Below are positions 6,910-15,162 of a DNA stretch of 20,744 nucleotides, piece after piece (the first letter of the stretch is position 1; every line of letters starts with the position of its first letter). The position numbers and the translations under genes are program-made. This DNA comes from an uncultured Oscillospiraceae bacterium (GTDB taxonomy: Bacteria; Bacillota_A; Clostridia; Oscillospirales; Oscillospiraceae): contig CAAEDK010000060.1 of the NCBI GenBank assembly GCA_900754605.1, positions 1 to 20,744 on the forward strand, in the 5' to 3' direction. A model generated the notes under the pieces. That model saw nothing but the letters and a program-made list of their open reading frames with translations. It searched no databases and was not told where the DNA came from.

Positions 6910-9900
6910 TTATTTTACCACTACATTCTCCCCGCCCAGGCGTTCCTTCAAATCCTCCACCAGGGCGGGATGGATCTGGCACCGGGTGCCCACCCGCTTT
7001 TTGCAGTCCTCAAAATAGAGCACCGCCTGACTCTCACCAGGGAAGAATGATAGGGCCAGCTTCACCTTTCGCAACCGCGGGTCCTCCCGGCAGGGCAAAC
7101 GCAGGTACAGCCGCTGACTGGTTGACTGGACCTTTCCATCCAGGTCTCCCAGAGGGCGTATGGCGTCCACCATAAGCTGGGGCTCCTTCTCATCCCGTAC
7201 AGAAATCTTCCCGGTAACCAAGATCGCGCTGTTCTCTCGAATGTACCCCCCGCTCTCGTTGAGCACTCGAGAGAAGCACAGCAGTTCCATGGATGCAGTG
7301 TCATCCTCCAGGTTCACATAGGCCATCAGTGTATTGTTCCGGGTGGTGCGGGTCTTATAGGTAGCAACCACACCAGCCACAGCAATCTGCTCCCCATCCC
7401 GATAGCGAACAGGGCCGTCCTCTCTGCTGAAATCACTGAGAATAGAACCAATGGTCACTGCCCCCACTGCCCGAGCTGCCTCCCGATAGGCATCCATGGG
7501 ATGGCCGGACAGATACAGGCCGGTGACCTCCTTCTCCATCGTCATCCGCTCCTGGGGGGTGTACTCCGGAATATCCGGCAAATGGAGAGCAGGCAGGGCA
7601 GCCTGATCCTCCCCTCCTCCCATTCCGAACAAATCCAGCTGACCCTCCAGATTCCGCTTCCGGCTGGCGGCGATGCCGTCCAGAACCTGCCCAAAGACCT
7701 CCATCAGCTGGGAACGCCGGCAGCCCATCCGGTCAAAGGAGCCAGACTTGATCAGGCTTTCCAGCACCCTCCGGTTCAGATCCCGGTCGAACATCCGGTC
7801 GCAGAAGTCCAGAAAATCTGTAAAGGGCCCTCCCTTGCTTCGTTCCTCCAGCAGGCCGTTGATCACGTTTCGCCCCACCCCCTTCAGGGCCACCAGGCCG
7901 AATCGGATCCCTCCCTCTGAAACGGTAAAATCCGCCTGGGACTCGTTCACATCCGGGGGCAGCAGTTCAATGCCGCACTCCCTGCACTCTGCAATATACT
8001 CCGCCACCTTTTCGCTGGAGTCCAGCACGGAGGTGAGCAGAGCGGCCATATACTCCTTGGGATGGTGGTATTTGAACCAGGCCGTCTGGTAGGCCACCAC
8101 AGCATAGCACACGGCATGGGCCTTGTTGAAGGCGTACTCAGCGAAGGCATCAATTTCCTCATAGATGGCCTTGGCGGCCTCCTCCGGGATACCGTTGGCA
8201 ATACAGCCTGCGATCTCCCGGTCCGGATCTCCATAGATGAAAAACTGCCGCTCCCGCTCGATCTCCTTGCGCTTTTTCTTGCTCATGGCCCGGCGGACCA
8301 TGTCGGCCTGTCCCAAAGAGTAGCCCGCCAGCTGCTGGAAGATCTGGAGCACCTGCTCCTGGTAAACGATACAGCCGTAGGTATTGGACAGGATAGGCTT
8401 GAGGGCCGGGTGCTTATAGGTGATCTTTCCTGGGTTCTGCTTGCAGGCGATGAACCTTGGAATAGAGTCCATGGGGCCGGGTCGGTACAGAGCGATGATG
8501 GCGGTGATATCCTCGATGGTCTGGGGTTTCAGTCCCACACACACACCGGTCATGCCGGCGGACTCCATCTGGAATACACCCGATGTCTTTCCTTCCCCCA
8601 GCATGGCCATCACAGCAGGATCATTTTCTTGAATATCAGAAAGAGTAAAGTTTGGTTCCTTTTCACTCACCATACGCACTGCGTCATCCAGGATCGTCAG
8701 GTTCCGCAGACCAAGAAAGTCCATTTTCAGCAGGCCCAGTTCCTCTAGGGTGGTCATGATGTACTGAGTGACCGGCAGACCGTCATTAGTCGCCAGAGGT
8801 ACATAGTCTACCACCGGCCGGTTGGTGATGACCACACCGGCGGCGTGGGTGGAGGTGTTCCGGGGCATTCCCTCAATGGCCCGGGCGGTGTCAATCAGTT
8901 TGCGCACCTGTGGATCCCCGTCATAGGAATCTTTCAGCTGCTTGGACAGCTTTAAGGCATCCTCCAGAGTAATGTGGAGGGCCCCAGGGCCACTTGGGAT
9001 CTGCTTTGCAATGGAGTCCACTTCTGCATAGGGGATATTCAGGACCCGTCCAACGTCCCGCACCGCACCGCGGGCCGCCATTGTACCAAAAGTGACGATC
9101 TGTGCCACATGATCGCTGCCATATTTTCTGTTCACATAGTCGATGACCTCCTGCCGCCTGCGGATGCAGAAGTCGATGTCAATATCAGGCATGGAAACGC
9201 GGTCTGGATTGAGAAACCGCTCAAAGTACAATCCATACTTCATAGGATCCAGGTCGGTGATATTCAGACAGTAGGACACCATAGAGCCCGCCGCCGAGCC
9301 GCGTCCCGGCCCCACTGGAATTCCATTTCCCTTGGCGTATGCGATGAAGTCGGACACGATGAGAAAATAGTCCACAAAGCCCATTTTTCGGATCATGCCC
9401 ATCTCATATTCCAGCTGCTTCCGGTACTGCTCCGGCTGCTCCGGATACCGCCGGGCGAAACCCTTCCAGCACAGATCCCGGAAATAGGCTTCCCCATCGT
9501 CATAGCCCGCTGGCAGCTGGAAGTGAGGCAGGTGGTATCTTCCGAACTCAAATTCCACATTGCAAAGCTCTGCGATGCGTGCGGTGTTCTCCAGCGCCTC
9601 GGGGACATTGGGGAAGAGTTCCGCCATCTCCTCTTCACTCTTGACATAGAACTCCTGAGTCTCAAACTTCATCCGCCCGGGATCATCCAATGTCTTGCCC
9701 ATCTGAATGCACATCAGGATGTCCTGCATTTCTGCATCCTCACGCCGGAGATAGTGTGCATCGTTGGTGGCAATCAGGGGAATTCCTGTCTCCTCATGGA
9801 GGCGCAGCAGACCTCCGTTTACTTGCCGCTGGACCGGGATGCCGTGGTCCTGGAGTTCCAAATAGTAGCCGTCCTCTCCGAACAGCTCCCGCATCTCCAA

Positions 9901-10380
9901 GGCAACCTCCTTCGCCTTCTCATATTCTCCCGCCATCAGCAGCTTAGGGACCTCTCCTCCCAAGCAGGCGGAGCAGGCGATCAGGCCTCCGCAATGCTCC
10001 CGCAGCAGGTCCAGGTCGATGCGGGGCTTGATGTAAAAGCCCTCCAAAAATGCCTGGGAGACCATGTAGGACAGGTTGCGGTAGCCCTCCTCGTTCCGGC
10101 ACAGGAGTACCAGATGGGAGAAGGCGGCGTCAAACTCGTGTACCTTCTGAAAGCGGGTGCGGCCCCGGGGTGCTACATAGACTTCGCAGCCAATGATGGG
10201 CTTGATCCCTGCCTCCCGACAGGCCTTGTAAAAATCGATCACCCCATACATAACTCCGTGATCGGTGATGGCCACCGCATCCTGCCCCAGATCCTTCACC
10301 CGCTCCACCAGCTTTTTGATCCGGCAGGCTCCGTCCAGAAGGGAAAATTCTGTATGCAGATGTAGATGGACAAAGGACAT
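6910..10380 (-). CDS. dnaE: DNA polymerase III alpha subunit (DnaE)
   Basis: This 1156-aa replicative polymerase has the DnaE1 layout. The N-terminal PHP domain (residues 1 to about 275) shows HLHLHTEFSLLDGA, AITDHG and GCEVYVAP. The catalytic palm has GPGRGSAAGS and P-D399-I-D401-I-D403-F. The fingers and thumb lead to a helix-hairpin-helix region, and a C-terminal OB-fold (VAVAGVVATYKTRTTRNNTLMAYVNLEDD) follows. There is no PolC-type exonuclease insertion. AAGGAG lies 9 nt before ATG 10380; the frame stays open 13 codons further but without a ribosome site. dnaE follows the VanZ-like gene by 62 bp with no clear promoter between and is the last gene of the operon. In Firmicutes DnaE works with PolC, which is not in this window. 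Confidence 0.97.
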   Translation of the reverse strand: MSFVHLHLHTEFSLLDGACRIKKLVERVKDLGQDAVAITDHGVMYGVIDFYKACREAGIKPIIGCEVYVAPRGRTRFQKVHEFDAAFSHLVLLCRNEEGYRNLSYMVSQAFLEGFYIKPRIDLDLLREHCGGLIACSACLGGEVPKLLMAGEYEKAKEVALEMRELFGEDGYYLELQDHGIPVQRQVNGGLLRLHEETGIPLIATNDAHYLRREDAEMQDILMCIQMGKTLDDPGRMKFETQEFYVKSEEEMAELFPNVPEALENTARIAELCNVEFEFGRYHLPHFQLPAGYDDGEAYFRDLCWKGFARRYPEQPEQYRKQLEYEMGMIRKMGFVDYFLIVSDFIAYAKGNGIPVGPGRGSAAGSMVSYCLNITDLDPMKYGLYFERFLNPDRVSMPDIDIDFCIRRRQEVIDYVNRKYGSDHVAQIVTFGTMAARGAVRDVGRVLNIPYAEVDSIAKQIPSGPGALHITLEDALKLSKQLKDSYDGDPQVRKLIDTARAIEGMPRNTSTHAAGVVITNRPVVDYVPLATNDGLPVTQYIMTTLEELGLLKMDFLGLRNLTILDDAVRMVSEKEPNFTLSDIQENDPAVMAMLGEGKTSGVFQMESAGMTGVCVGLKPQTIEDITAIIALYRPGPMDSIPRFIACKQNPGKITYKHPALKPILSNTYGCIVYQEQVLQIFQQLAGYSLGQADMVRRAMSKKKRKEIERERQFFIYGDPDREIAGCIANGIPEEAAKAIYEEIDAFAEYAFNKAHAVCYAVVAYQTAWFKYHHPKEYMAALLTSVLDSSEKVAEYIAECRECGIELLPPDVNESQADFTVSEGGIRFGLVALKGVGRNVINGLLEERSKGGPFTDFLDFCDRMFDRDLNRRVLESLIKSGSFDRMGCRRSQLMEVFGQVLDGIAASRKRNLEGQLDLFGMGGGEDQAALPALHLPDIPEYTPQERMTMEKEVTGLYLSGHPMDAYREAARAVGAVTIGSILSDFSREDGPVRYRDGEQIAVAGVVATYKTRTTRNNTLMAYVNLEDDTASMELLCFSRVLNESGGYIRENSAILVTGKISVRDEKEPQLMVDAIRPLGDLDGKVQSTSQRLYLRLPCREDPRLRKVKLALSFFPGESQAVLYFEDCKKRVGTRCQIHPALVEDLKERLGGENVVVK

Positions 10381-10442
10381 GGTGCAGTTCTCCTTCCCTC
10401 TCAGCGGCAGATACCGCATATCACTGTAAAGGTATACTCCTG

Positions 10443-11072
10443 TTAATCACTTGATTTTGAACCATTTTTTCGACGCTCAGCCACCATCTGGCACATCCGT
10501 ACCAGAAGATATCCCAGGACAGCCCCCAGAAAATTCAAAATAGAGTCATCCACATCGGCGGCCCCAGTAGCTGTGATCCATTGCAGCCACTCCACCCCTA
10601 TCGCAACCATGGCGCACAGGGGCAGGCAGGTCCAAAAATGGCGCATGCCCCGAAACAGAAGAGGAAGCAGCATCCCCAGCGGAACCATAATGACCACATT
10701 GCCCAGCAGGTTCACGATGCTCACCAGACTGCCTGTGTTGCGATAAAAACGCAGATAGCTGCGGATGGTATGAAAAGGCTCCAGATTGACACTGCCTCCC
10801 CACACACGATCCAGTTGGAACAGTCCTCCAAAGAAAAGAAGGACCGACAGAATCGCTAGATAGTAGAGAAACAACACCCACAGCGCCCCTCGCAGATACC
10901 GGGATCTTGCCACCCGGGATAGGGTTCGGAGCCTCAGTGCGACTCCTGTCCCCGCCAGAAGAACGGTGACCGCCGGGGCCGCCACCTGAAGAAGCAGACC
11001 CAGACGGTCGCCAAGAAGCAGCCACACCAGATTGACCAGTCCAGCTGCAGAATAGCAAAGGATGTGAAGCAT
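10443..11072 (-). CDS. VanZ family membrane protein
   Basis: The 209-aa protein has about five membrane helices and VanZ-like family motifs: VNLEPFHTIRSYLRF, then VNLLGNVVIMVPLGMLLPLLF, then GVEWLQWITATGAADVDDSILNFLGAVLGYLLV, where the acidic cluster in the loop is characteristic. VanZ of enterococci gives low teicoplanin resistance; most chromosomal members have no known role, so resistance should not be assumed. AAGGGG overlaps the whiA stop, 3 nt before ATG 11072, and the gene starts 7 nt after whiA, so it is cotranscribed. It occupies the position between whiA and dnaE where some clostridia have an HPr/Crh-like gene. Confidence 0.82.
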   Translation of the reverse strand: MLHILCYSAAGLVNLVWLLLGDRLGLLLQVAAPAVTVLLAGTGVALRLRTLSRVARSRYLRGALWVLFLYYLAILSVLLFFGGLFQLDRVWGGSVNLEPFHTIRSYLRFYRNTGSLVSIVNLLGNVVIMVPLGMLLPLLFRGMRHFWTCLPLCAMVAIGVEWLQWITATGAADVDDSILNFLGAVLGYLLVRMCQMVAERRKNGSKSSD

Positions 11073-11079
11073 TTTCCCC

Positions 11080-11979
11080 TTATACCTTCTCCACCTGATT
11101 GCCCAGCTCCACCAGCTTCCGCAGCCGATGATTCAGGGCAGATTTTGTCACAGGAGGACTGCACTGCTCTGCCAGCTGGGACAGAGTATCCTCCGGGTGG
11201 TCCACCCGGAGCCGGGCAGCCTCTTGAAGCTTATCCGGAAGCGTCTCCAGTCTGCCGGAGCGTTCCAGCCTCCGGATGGCCTCCAACTGTCCCTGAGCAG
11301 CCTCTACCACCTTATCCAGATTGGCCGCGTCGCAGTTCACTCGGCGGTTCACACTCCCCCGCAGATCCTTCTCCAGTTTGGCCGTCATGACATCCATGGC
11401 AGCCACAGGAGCGCCTATGGCAGTAAGAAAGTCCTCAATGTACTCACTCTGCTTAAAATAAATCACAGAATTTCCCTTCCGGTCGGCATCCTTGGGGGCA
11501 AACTCCTCCTCCCGCAGCAGAGCCAGCATCTCGCGGCTGACACTACGGTGGGATGTCGCCAATTCCAGATGATAGCCCTTTCTAGGGTCGGTCACAGATC
11601 CGCCAGCCAGAAAAGCTCCCCGGAAGAAAGCCGCCCGGCAGCAGGGCTCCTCCAGGGCCGCAAAGTTGATATGCAGGGCCAAGGAATCTAGATCCACTCC
11701 ATAGGTCTGGTGGATAAGCTGAAGCTTGTCCGGCGCATGGATGGAAAACACCCGTTTTCCATCCCCATCCGGCAGTCGGTCAAAGGACAAACGGAAGGCT
11801 TTTCGGAACAATACAGGCAGCCGCTGTGCAAAGGCCTCGTGCTCCGTCACGATGCGTATCTCGCTGCCGCAGAATGTATTGCAGTACAGCAGCACCCCGT
11901 ATGCCTCCGCCTGGGCACAGCATTTTCGATTCAGCCCCGCCCGGCATAGTTCATTTTTTACCTCTCCGCCAAAGGTCAT
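11080..11979 (-). CDS. whiA: WhiA family DNA-binding protein
   Basis: The 299-aa protein begins MTFGGEVKNELCR, typical of WhiA. It has a LAGLIDADG-endonuclease-like N-terminal domain (AAFFRGAFLAGGSVTDPRKGYHLELAT) without expected nuclease activity, followed by a C-terminal helix-turn-helix region (roughly 200-299, including LREAARLRVDHPEDTLSQLAEQ-like helices). In Streptomyces WhiA activates sporulation cell-division genes; in Bacillus it affects division and chromosome segregation, and it is nearly always next to yvcK. GAGGAG, which overlaps the last codons of yvcK, lies 7 nt before ATG 11979. Only 4 nt separate it from the yvcK stop. Longer open frames upstream run inside yvcK and are not real. 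Confidence 0.93.
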   Translation of the reverse strand: MTFGGEVKNELCRAGLNRKCCAQAEAYGVLLYCNTFCGSEIRIVTEHEAFAQRLPVLFRKAFRLSFDRLPDGDGKRVFSIHAPDKLQLIHQTYGVDLDSLALHINFAALEEPCCRAAFFRGAFLAGGSVTDPRKGYHLELATSHRSVSREMLALLREEEFAPKDADRKGNSVIYFKQSEYIEDFLTAIGAPVAAMDVMTAKLEKDLRGSVNRRVNCDAANLDKVVEAAQGQLEAIRRLERSGRLETLPDKLQEAARLRVDHPEDTLSQLAEQCSPPVTKSALNHRLRKLVELGNQVEKV

Positions 11980-11983
11980 GCCC

Positions 11984-13024
11984 TCACTCCTCAATGATAT
12001 AGCGCTCCTTCCCCCGGAAGATCCGTACCGCTCGCTGGCGGTAGATCTCCAGCACCGCCGCTGCCAGCTTGTCCGGGTCGTGCCGGGCAAAGTTGCCGCC
12101 CTCCGAGGCCACTGGCCGTTCCACCAGTTCCAGTCCCATGGCAGCAATCCGCTCACGATCCACCGCCAGCGGCACAGCGTCCTCCTCCCGGTACCGCTCT
12201 ACCAAGCCCTCCTGGACCGGGGCCGAATTGGCCAAACACAGGTCTACCAGGCCTGGGGCTCCATGGTTCATCAGTGCCTCCAGATGATCGCCGGCGGTGT
12301 ATCCCTCCGTCTCTCCATCCTGCGTCATAATGTTGCATACATAGATCTTCAGGGCATCAGACTGGACAATAGCCTCCGGCACCCCATCCACCAGCAGATT
12401 GGGGATCACGCTGGTATAAAGGCTCCCCGGTCCCAGCAGGATCAGGTCCGCCTCCCGAATGGCCTCCAGCGCGGATGGCAGGGCCCGGGGCCGCTCCGGA
12501 ATCAAGGATACATGATGGATCCGGCAGTCCTGCTGCTTTTTGAAATCATAAATCTTGGACTCTCCTACCACCCGGGTACCATTCTCAAAGACGGCCTCCA
12601 GCTGCACATCGGCACTGGTCACGGGAATCACCCGGCCGGTGATAGCAAGCACCTGGCTCATCTGAGAGACCGCCTCCTCAAAGGAGCCAGTCACCCCGTT
12701 CAGGGCAGCTAAGATTAGATTGCCAAAGGACTGTCCAGCCAGCGCTCCTTCCGTAAACCGATAGGTGAGCAGCCGCTGCATGATAGGTTCCACATTGGCC
12801 AGGGACTCCATGCAATGGCGGATGTCCCCTGGCGGGGGCATCCCCATGTCCCGGCGGAGCATCCCGGAACCGCCGCCGTCATCTGCCACTGTTACCACCG
12901 CAGTGAGGTTCCTGGTATAATTTTTCAGCCCCCGCAGCATGGTGGATAGGCCGGTCCCGCCGCCGATGGCAACGATGCGCGGACCGCGCTCCCACTGCTG
13001 GCTGTTAGGAATGGGTTCCAGCAT
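11984..13024 (-). CDS. yvcK: YvcK/CofD-like gluconeogenesis factor
   Basis: The 346-aa protein shows the YvcK/CofD-like Rossmann fold: IVAIGGGTGLSTMLRGLK (about 17-34) binds a UDP-sugar nucleotide, then VADDGGGSGMLRRDMGMPPPGDIRHCMESLA and later LLGPGSLYTSVIPNLLV. In Bacillus YvcK is needed for growth on gluconeogenic carbon sources and cell shape, and binds UDP-GlcNAc. The start is set by GAGGAGG 8 nt before ATG 13024, 22 nt after rapZ. It lies in the conserved rapZ-yvcK-whiA set, coupling sugar-nucleotide status to wall synthesis. It has a short, non-conserved N-terminus of about 12 residues. Confidence 0.95.
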   Translation of the reverse strand: MLEPIPNSQQWERGPRIVAIGGGTGLSTMLRGLKNYTRNLTAVVTVADDGGGSGMLRRDMGMPPPGDIRHCMESLANVEPIMQRLLTYRFTEGALAGQSFGNLILAALNGVTGSFEEAVSQMSQVLAITGRVIPVTSADVQLEAVFENGTRVVGESKIYDFKKQQDCRIHHVSLIPERPRALPSALEAIREADLILLGPGSLYTSVIPNLLVDGVPEAIVQSDALKIYVCNIMTQDGETEGYTAGDHLEALMNHGAPGLVDLCLANSAPVQEGLVERYREEDAVPLAVDRERIAAMGLELVERPVASEGGNFARHDPDKLAAAVLEIYRQRAVRIFRGKERYIIEE

Positions 13025-13046
13025 GGCGTTCTCCTCCTCTCGCCGG

Positions 13047-13907
13047 TTAGATCCGACCTAAGTCCCGGTGGACCTCTCCCACAGGATATCCCTCCTGCCG
13101 AACGGCCTCCGCCAAATGGTGTGCCACCGCCACTGAGCGATGCCGTCCCCCGGTACAGCCCACTGCGATCGTCAGTGAGGTTTTGCCTTCTTCCACATAC
13201 CGGGGCAGCAGATAGGTAACGAAGTCAGTCAGACGGCGGAGGAACTCCCTGCTTTGTGGAGCAGACAGGGCATAGTCCCGCACCCCGTCATCCAGCCCAG
13301 TGCGGGGCCGCAGCTCCGCTACATAGTAGGGGTTGGGCAGAAAGCGCACATCAAAGACCAGGTCGGCCTCCATAGGGATTCCGTGCTTGAACCCAAAGGA
13401 TGTCACCCTCACCTCCATAGACCGCTCCGCCTGTCCTCGGGCAAACAGCTGAAGAAGCGTTGCCCTCAGCCCACGGGCAGTGAGGCCGGAGGTGTCAATG
13501 ATGTGAGCCGCCCGCTCCCGCAGCGGAGACAACATCCTACGTTCCAGGGCAATGGCCTCCTCCAGAGAGTCACACTCATCCGCCAGAGGATGGCTGCGCC
13601 GTGTCTCCTTATACCGCTGAATGATAATCTCATCCGTGGCCTCCATAAATAGGATGCTGTACGCACACTGCATGGCCCGCAGTTCATCCAATGCCTGGAA
13701 CAGGCTGTCGAACTTGGTACCCCCCCGGATGTCAGTAACCAGCACTACCCGGTCATACTCGCCGTTCCCTGCCATCCCTAATTCGGCAAACTTAGGGATC
13801 AGAAGGGAGGGTAAATTGTCCACACAAAAAAAGCCCATATCCTCCATGATAGAGGCGGCACGGCTCTTTCCCGCACCGGACAAACCGGATATAATGACAA
13901 ATTCCAT
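13047..13907 (-). CDS. rapZ: RNase adapter RapZ / nucleotide-binding YvcJ
   Basis: This 286-aa P-loop protein starts MEFVIISGLSGAGKS, with Walker A residues G8 to S15. It contains VLVTDIRGG in the Walker B area and ends with a conserved C-terminal half (RSREFLRRLTD-like, then LTIAVGCTGGRHRSVAVAHHLAE) that includes the phosphate-binding GCTGGRHRSV loop. E. coli RapZ controls glmS mRNA through RNase E and senses glucosamine-6-phosphate; Bacillus YvcJ hydrolyses nucleotides. I chose ATG 13907 since AGGTGG lies 5 nt upstream; an upstream TTG at 13979 would add a 24-residue tail. It is 75 bp after murB and 22 bp before yvcK. Confidence 0.95.
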   Translation of the reverse strand: MEFVIISGLSGAGKSRAASIMEDMGFFCVDNLPSLLIPKFAELGMAGNGEYDRVVLVTDIRGGTKFDSLFQALDELRAMQCAYSILFMEATDEIIIQRYKETRRSHPLADECDSLEEAIALERRMLSPLRERAAHIIDTSGLTARGLRATLLQLFARGQAERSMEVRVTSFGFKHGIPMEADLVFDVRFLPNPYYVAELRPRTGLDDGVRDYALSAPQSREFLRRLTDFVTYLLPRYVEEGKTSLTIAVGCTGGRHRSVAVAHHLAEAVRQEGYPVGEVHRDLGRI

Positions 13908-13982
13908 AGGAACCACCTCGTCTGCCACCCTGCAATCACTGGATGGCATTTCTCTCTTGTACGGCTTTTTGTGCCGCAAAAC

Positions 13983-14894
13983 TTACCCCAGAAGCCGCAC
14001 TTCCCGCTCCAGGGTCACGCCCGTCTCCCGCAGGACCCGCTCCCGCACTTGGTCCACCAGAGCCAGCACATCTGAGCAGGTTGCCCCGCCCCGGTTAATC
14101 ACAAAGCCCGCGTGCTTCTCTGACACCTGAGCCCCTCCTACCGTCAGCCCCTTCAGTCCGCACTGGTCAATCAGTGCTGCTGCAAAGTATCCCTCTGGGC
14201 GCTTGAACATGGAACCTGCACTTGGATACTCCAGCGGCTGCTTCTCGCTGCGGCGCCGGGCCAGTTCCTGGATCTTTTCTCGGATCTCCTCCGGATCTCC
14301 CTGCGGCAGAGAGAACTCCGCCTTTAGAATGAGCCATTCAGGATGCTTGGCGAATACGCTGCTGCGATAGCCAAACTCACATTCAGAGCTGGGGATGGTA
14401 TGCTCCTCCCCCTCCTCGTCCAAATAGGTCACAGCAGTGACCGACTGGGACAGCTCACCTCCGTAGGCCCCGGCGTTCATCATTACACCGCCGCCCAGGG
14501 TGCCTGGGATCCCGTGGGCAAACTCCAGCCCAGCCAGCCCCCGGCCCTGGGCCGCATTGGCCAAACGAGCCATGGAGATACCGCTCTCTGCCCATAGACG
14601 TCGGTTCACTTCTTGGGTCTGATCCAGGCCGCACAGCTTTACCACAAACCCATGATATCCCTCGTCCGATACCAATAGGTTGGAGCCGTTGCCCAGGAAG
14701 AAGGGGCGGATGTCCAGCTCCCGGGCCGCTCTCACCGCCGCTTTTGCCTCCCCCACCGTCCGTGGCAGGGCCATCAGGGCAGCCGGGCCACCGATCCGGA
14801 AAGTAGTATGCCGGGACATAGGTTCCTCGTTCCGCACTTCCAGCGTACCACACCGCTGAGCCAGCAGGGCGGCCAATGCTTCAAATCGATCCAT
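13983..14894 (-). CDS. murB: UDP-N-acetylmuramate dehydrogenase (MurB)
   Basis: This 303-aa FAD enzyme reduces UDP-GlcNAc-enolpyruvate to UDP-MurNAc in peptidoglycan precursor synthesis. It has the FAD-binding parts FFLGNGSNLLVSDEGYHG (65-82) and GIPGTLGGGVMMNAGAYGG (128-146). The substrate region YPSAGSMFKRP carries the proton-donor Ser228. The C-terminus holds GFVINRGG. The size and absence of the extra Tyr loop mark it as type II (Gram-positive). AGGAGG lies 4 nt before ATG 14894. It opens the operon leading through rapZ, yvcK, whiA and the VanZ-like gene to dnaE, and has its own promoter. Confidence 0.96.
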   Translation of the reverse strand: MDRFEALAALLAQRCGTLEVRNEEPMSRHTTFRIGGPAALMALPRTVGEAKAAVRAARELDIRPFFLGNGSNLLVSDEGYHGFVVKLCGLDQTQEVNRRLWAESGISMARLANAAQGRGLAGLEFAHGIPGTLGGGVMMNAGAYGGELSQSVTAVTYLDEEGEEHTIPSSECEFGYRSSVFAKHPEWLILKAEFSLPQGDPEEIREKIQELARRRSEKQPLEYPSAGSMFKRPEGYFAAALIDQCGLKGLTVGGAQVSEKHAGFVINRGGATCSDVLALVDQVRERVLRETGVTLEREVRLLG

Positions 14895-14935
14895 ATTTCC
14901 TCCTGATCCTCAGGTCAAATTCTAGGTATCATGTT

Positions 14936-14944
14936 ATTATAGCA
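14936..14944 (-). promoter_or_regulatory. Extended -10 promoter of the murB operon
   Basis: Minus-strand TGCTATAAT joins TGn to a perfect -10, with an A/T-rich region (TTTTTTTCAG) upstream. The -35 (TTCTAT) is weak. Predicted start is near 14929, giving a leader of about 35 nt. Confidence 0.7.
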
Positions 14945-15099
14945 AATTCCTGAAAAAAATAGAATAGGCGAAACAGAAAATGTCCTCACGGCCATCGCAA
15001 AAGCGATCCATCCACTTTTGTATGTACATTTCATCTCCTTGGAGGCCCGATCTTGCTCCCAAGAAGTCATTCGGTTTTCGTTTCTTGAGCACGACAGGC

Positions 15100-15150
15100 T
15101 GTGCCCAGTAGAACCGGCCGCCTTATAAGCTGCTGGCTCTACTGGGCACA
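15100..15150. repeat. Perfect 13-bp inverted repeat between glcK and murB
   Basis: TGTGCCCAGTAGA (15100-15112) and TCTACTGGGCACA (15138-15150) flank a 25-nt loop, 12 nt beyond the glcK stop. It could be a glcK 3'-end stabiliser or terminator, but neither strand has a proper T-run: GCCTGTC follows on minus, TGAAAAATTTTGTC on plus. The rest of the 268-bp gap (14895-15162) holds only the murB promoter and nothing else convincing. Confidence 0.7.
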
Positions 15151-15162
15151 TGAAAAATTTTG

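Noticed and set aside
8974..10365. Long plus-strand open frame opposite dnaE
   Set aside because: It mirrors the conserved DnaE codons and lacks a ribosome site or family resemblance.
10443..11072. Glycopeptide resistance determinant
   Set aside because: Only a VanZ-family protein is present, with no vanA/H/X or regulator genes; its operon is housekeeping.
11980..12156. 59-codon upstream extension of WhiA
   Set aside because: It lies inside yvcK in another frame; ATG 11979 has a good ribosome site and begins with the conserved WhiA N-terminus.
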